A stretch of 9,409 bases of DNA from an uncultured Clostridia bacterium. GTDB taxonomy: Bacteria; Bacillota; Clostridia; TANB77; CAG-508. Below are positions 6,431 through 9,409 of this stretch, piece after piece. The translations under genes were made by a program, and so were the position numbers. The notes below the pieces were generated by a model. The model was not told the DNA's origin, made no database searches, and was given only the letters and a program-made list of their open reading frames with translations. The DNA is taken from positions 1 to 9,409 of the forward strand of contig CAJFQT010000050.1 of the NCBI GenBank assembly GCA_904419095.1. The letters run 5' to 3'. The stretch's first letter is position 1. The number at the start of each line of letters is the position of its first letter.

Positions 6431-6458
6431 TTGACTTTTGGGTAAAAAAATATATACT
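6431..6458 (+). promoter_or_regulatory. Sigma-A-like promoter of the pil operon
   Basis: TTGACT (6431-6436) and TATACT (6453-6458) are separated by 16 bases; each matches 5 of 6 consensus positions. Transcription would start near 6465, leaving a leader of about 100 bases before the pilMN start at 6563. The leader has a small inverted repeat (TATTGAA 6466-6472 with TTCAATA 6483-6489). The three ATTACA repeats lie directly upstream. Confidence 0.65.
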
Positions 6459-6562
6459 AAAAGAGTATTGAATTGCAGAATTTTCAATATTATGAAAAAA
6501 TATGAAGAATTTTTTAAGAAAAACAGTAAATCATAAGAATATAAAAAAATAAGGAGCAAAAA

Positions 6563-8185
6563 ATGTCTAGTTGTTTAGGATTATATATTAATGAAAATAT
6601 AATTAAATATGCAAAAGTATCAAAAGATAAAGACAATATTAAAGTCGAATCTTTTGGTGTGAATTTTTATGAAAAACTAGAAGAGGGAATTAAACAAGTA
6701 ATAGATGAAACCTATAGTTATAAAACACCAATAAGCCTCAATATGTCTGAAGAAACATATCAATACTTCAGTATGTATTCTTTAATAAACAAAAAAGACT
6801 TACCAAAAGCAATAAAAACAGAATTTGAAGCATATTGCGGAGATAGAGGATATAATCCAAATGTTTTTGAAACCAGATATGCAATGATAGAAGATTTACA
6901 AGAAAAAGAAAAAATAAAAGTAATTCATGTAAGTAATAATAAAATTGATTTAAATAAAAGATTACAATTATTACAAGGGTTTAAAATATCTGGTATGTTC
7001 CCAATTGGAATGTCAATACCTAATTTAAATGAATTTGAAGATAAAGAAAATGCATTAATAGTAAATATAGAAGATAAAACAACAATAACGACAATTATGG
7101 ACAAAAAAATTTATGATGTTAAAATTTTAGATATAGGAAGTCAAGATTTCTTAAGCAAAATAAACCTAAAAGAAAATTCATACTCTAAATCATATGAAAT
7201 ATGCAAAGAAACTACAATATACACATCAGAAGGAAAAGAATTAGGAGAAGAAACAAGCTATTTAGAAGATATTATGCCAACATTATATGAAATAGTTGGA
7301 CAAGTTAAAAAAATATTAAATGAAAGTTTAGAAAAAATAGAAAAAGTATATATAACAGGAACTGCAGCTCTAATAAATAATATAGACTTATATTTTGAAG
7401 AGTATTTAGAAAATGCAAAATGTGAAATATTAAAACCAAGTTTTGTAAAATCAACTCAAGATATTAATATAAAAGATTATATAGAAGTTAATTCAGCGAT
7501 TTCAATGGCGTTAATGGGATTAGGTGTTGGAATTAAAGGGATGAACTTTAGAGAAAACACACTACTAGACCAATTAAAAGATGCATTAAAGGTTGATATT
7601 AATCCAGATAAAAAAGGAAAAGAAAAAAGATTAGCAGGAAATTTGTTGACAAATGACTTGTCACAGCCATTAGATTCAACAGAAAAGGCACTATTAAGAA
7701 CAGCGGTAGCATTGCTTATGTTATTTATAATATATAGTGGTTTTTCTACATTAATAAACAATCAAATGGAATCAAAAAGTACTCAAGCTCAAGCTTCAAT
7801 CAGTCATACAAATAGTCAGATACAATCTGCTAATTCAGACAATGATAAAGTAAAAGCCATAACAAGTGAATACACAACAATGATACAAAATCTACAAGAA
7901 ATAAATGATAAAATTGCAAATACAAATAAAGTTAAGAAAGCAATTCCAAATCTATTAACAGCACTAATGACTGGAATGCCTGAAGATGTACAAATCACTT
8001 CTATAAAAAATACATCAGATACACATATAGAAATTGTTGCACAATCTAGAAATTATGGTCAATTAGGATTTTTAACAGCAAAAATAAAAACAGATGGAAT
8101 ATTACAAAAAGATACAGTGGTTTCAACAGCAGGAGAAAAGAACAATGATATAATTACAATGAAGATAGAAGGTGATTTACCATGA
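6563..8185 (+). CDS. PilM-PilN fusion protein of a type IV pilus-type machine
   Basis: This 540-residue protein appears to join two usually separate proteins. Residues 1-~325 are PilM-like: an actin-like fold with N-terminal CLGLYINENIIKYAKV, ALIVNIEDKTTITTI from residue 164, and VYITGTAALINNI around residue 266, where most actin-like proteins have GG. A linker beginning MNFRENTLLDQL (from 327) recalls the cytosolic N-terminal peptide by which PilN binds PilM. Next come one membrane helix (about 377-398), a Gln/Ser/Asn-rich coiled-coil-like stretch, and a C-terminal ferredoxin-like domain (from IPNLLTALMTGMPEDVQITSI), which is PilN-like. Total length equals a typical PilM plus PilN. AAGGAG lies 6 bases before the ATG. 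The stop overlaps the next start (ATGA), so PilO is translationally coupled. ATP binding is not proven, since motifs are degenerate. Confidence 0.85.
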   Translation: MSSCLGLYINENIIKYAKVSKDKDNIKVESFGVNFYEKLEEGIKQVIDETYSYKTPISLNMSEETYQYFSMYSLINKKDLPKAIKTEFEAYCGDRGYNPNVFETRYAMIEDLQEKEKIKVIHVSNNKIDLNKRLQLLQGFKISGMFPIGMSIPNLNEFEDKENALIVNIEDKTTITTIMDKKIYDVKILDIGSQDFLSKINLKENSYSKSYEICKETTIYTSEGKELGEETSYLEDIMPTLYEIVGQVKKILNESLEKIEKVYITGTAALINNIDLYFEEYLENAKCEILKPSFVKSTQDINIKDYIEVNSAISMALMGLGVGIKGMNFRENTLLDQLKDALKVDINPDKKGKEKRLAGNLLTNDLSQPLDSTEKALLRTAVALLMLFIIYSGFSTLINNQMESKSTQAQASISHTNSQIQSANSDNDKVKAITSEYTTMIQNLQEINDKIANTNKVKKAIPNLLTALMTGMPEDVQITSIKNTSDTHIEIVAQSRNYGQLGFLTAKIKTDGILQKDTVVSTAGEKNNDIITMKIEGDLP

Positions 8186-8925
8186 AAAAATTATTGATTT
8201 TAATAGTTATAGCTTTACTTACAGTATTAACTGTTCTTACAATGGTAAAAGGATTATCAATTGGTTCTTTAGAAATTTTAGGAATTCAAGGAATGAAAGA
8301 AAAAAATGAAGAGTTAGATGGGGAAATAACAGAAGCAACAAAATTAGCTAGTACAGATTTTCCAAAGGCTTTATCAAACTTAGAAACAAGTGGCAAAGAA
8401 TTAGAAACGCAAAAGCAGAAATATTTAGATATGACAACAGTTAGCACAGACAGCCAAGTTCAGCAAGCAAGTCAATTAACAAAATATGAGTTAGAAAAAC
8501 TATATATACAAGTAGATGAACATGCAAAAGCAGAAGGTGTAAATGTTACTATGGAAATAGTATCAAGTAATGCAGTATCTGATGCATACAACCTTAACTT
8601 CACAGCAGTTGGGTCATATATAGGGGTAACAGATTTTATTGCTGATATAGAGGATGATTCAACATTAGGGTTCAAAATAGAAAATTTCGCGATGGAAGCC
8701 GATGCTGAAAGTGGAGTAAAAGCAACATTTGAATGTAAAGATATAATTATAAATGGAATAACAGAAGCAACAACAGAAGAAGATGCAGAAAATACAACAG
8801 ATAATACAACAGGAAATACAACTAACAGTACAACAAACAACACAACAAATAGTACAACAAACAATACAACAAGTAACAGCACAAATTCTACAAACACAAC
8901 CAATAGTACAAATACAGCAGACTAA
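8182..8925 (+). CDS. PilO-like alignment protein with Asn/Thr-rich tail
   Basis: The 247-residue protein has a short basic N-terminus, one membrane helix (about 4-22) and a charged coiled-coil-like stretch (about 36-115). A small domain follows (about 118-192: VNVTMEIVSS...YNLNFTAVGSYIGVTDFIADIED), with the ferredoxin-like strand pattern and the YxxxxxFxxxIE helix seen in PilO. PilO pairs with PilN in the inner-membrane alignment complex of type IV pilus and type II secretion systems. Sequence similarity is weak, so the call rests mainly on architecture, position directly after pilMN, and the 4-base ATGA overlap. Residues ~196-247 are an added tail of repeated Asn-Thr-Thr units, absent from typical PilO. 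This tail presumably lies outside the membrane, in the cell wall. Confidence 0.75.
   Translation: MKKLLILIVIALLTVLTVLTMVKGLSIGSLEILGIQGMKEKNEELDGEITEATKLASTDFPKALSNLETSGKELETQKQKYLDMTTVSTDSQVQQASQLTKYELEKLYIQVDEHAKAEGVNVTMEIVSSNAVSDAYNLNFTAVGSYIGVTDFIADIEDDSTLGFKIENFAMEADAESGVKATFECKDIIINGITEATTEEDAENTTDNTTGNTTNSTTNNTTNSTTNNTTSNSTNSTNTTNSTNTAD
8788..8922 (+). repeat. Degenerate 12-bp repeats encoding an Asn-Thr-Thr tail of the PilO-like protein
   Basis: The coding sequence is built of units close to AATACAACAxxx, giving NTTD, NTTG, NTTN, STTN, NTTN, STTN, NTTS and so on with a period of four residues. Copies differ mainly at synonymous or Asn/Ser positions, which indicates tandem expansion followed by drift. 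About a dozen N-x-T/S triplets result. Confidence 0.9.
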
Positions 8926-8944
8926 AATGTAAAGGAGTAGAAAA

Positions 8945-9397
8945 ATGGCAAAAAATGTGATTAAAGAAATAATTATAGTATTATTACTTGCATTAGCTAT
9001 TATTTTAATATTAGGTGTATTGCTATATAGATATACATCATATAACAAAGTATTACCAGAAGAAGTATCATATACAATACCAGAAAATATTAAACAAGAG
9101 CTGGCAACTTCAACAAATCCAGAAGCAGAACAACCAATATTAACATATGAGGTAACAGCTTCTGATTTGAAAACGTATCAAAGAACAAAAGAATATGTAC
9201 AAGGAAGAAGAGATCCATTTGCGTCAGTAGAAGATACTACAACACAAAATGCAACAAGTGAAAATACAGCAACAGGAAGCCAAACAACAGGAAATACAAA
9301 TTCTTCTTCATCAAGTTCATCAAACTCATCAAGCTCATCAAGTAGCAATTCAAATGCAGAGGATGAGAGATTCTTCCCAGATAAGGGAACAAAATAA
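8945..9397 (+). CDS. Small PilP-like membrane protein with RDPF motif and Ser-rich tail
   Basis: This 150-residue protein has one N-terminal membrane helix (about 8-28) and a short extracytoplasmic region. YVQGRRDPFASV (84-95) follows; its RDPF is the signature of PilP and related pilus/secretion lipoproteins. In Gram-negative cells PilP links the PilN-PilO pair to the outer-membrane secretin. Here there is no lipobox and no folded domain after RDPF. Instead there is a Thr/Asn/Ser-rich stretch with two runs of seven Ser (120-126 and 128-134) and an acidic-basic end AEDERFFPDKGTK. Loss of the secretin-binding domain fits a Gram-positive cell. AAAGGAG lies 7 bases before the ATG and 6 bases after the PilO-like stop. 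The PilP call is plausible rather than certain. Confidence 0.6.
   Translation: MAKNVIKEIIIVLLLALAIILILGVLLYRYTSYNKVLPEEVSYTIPENIKQELATSTNPEAEQPILTYEVTASDLKTYQRTKEYVQGRRDPFASVEDTTTQNATSENTATGSQTTGNTNSSSSSSSNSSSSSSSNSNAEDERFFPDKGTK
9301..9356 (+). repeat. Serine-codon repeat in the PilP-like gene
   Basis: TCT, TCA, AGT, AGC and TTC-shifted repeats (units such as TCATCAAGT) code for two seven-residue Ser runs split by Asn. Mixed Ser codons from both codon families argue for selection on the amino acid rather than simple slippage of one trinucleotide. Confidence 0.85.
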
Positions 9398-9409
9398 GTT
9401 ATTAACATT

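Overview
The window looks like part of the chromosome of a very AT-rich, endospore-forming member of the Clostridia (Bacillota). Three things point there: strong GGAGG-type ribosome binding sites before nearly every gene, A/T-biased codon use, and a spoVAC-spoVAD-spoVAE operon, which is found only in endospore formers. A DUF421/DUF4363 pair and a Gram-positive type IV pilus (T4P) type gene set fit the same group. I cannot name a species from sequence alone.

Layout. (1) Positions 1-898, + strand: the 3' part of a DUF421 (YetF-like) membrane protein gene, then a DUF4363 gene; the pair is probably co-transcribed. (2) Positions 899-1476: a non-coding stretch of about 10% G+C with two perfect AT-rich dyads. 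(3) Positions 1477-2427, + strand: a PD-(D/E)XK nuclease of the Rpn/'transposase' family with a 12-bp tandem repeat near its 3' end. (4) A long bidirectional hairpin terminator (2457-2514) between convergent genes. (5) Positions 2513-4672, - strand: dodecin-like gene, spoVAC, spoVAD (TTG start) and spoVAE, a compact operon transcribed right to left. (6) Positions 4673-5042: a divergent intergenic region almost filled by a 211-bp interrupted palindrome whose outer 39 bp are perfectly repeated. (7) Positions 5043-6386, + strand: rsmB, a 16S rRNA m5C methyltransferase, with a GTG start. (8) Positions 6387-9397, + strand: three 11-bp-spaced ATTACA repeats and a good sigma-A-like promoter, then a PilM-PilN fusion gene, a PilO-like gene and a small PilP-like gene with an RDPF motif. 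The last two have long Asn/Thr- or Ser-rich C-terminal tails.

How the genes work together. SpoVAC, SpoVAD and SpoVAE belong to the machinery that moves dipicolinic acid (DPA) into the forespore and out again at germination. The dodecin-like gene is transcribed first in the same operon; its role there is unknown. The pil genes would form the cytoplasmic-ring and alignment part of a T4P or competence-pilus-like machine: an actin-like PilM domain tethered to the membrane by its fused PilN part, paired with PilO, plus a reduced PilP-like protein. The Rpn-like gene is the most likely recently moved gene. The most unusual structures are the palindrome between dodecin and rsmB, the dodecin-spoVA linkage, and the fused and tailed pilus alignment proteins.
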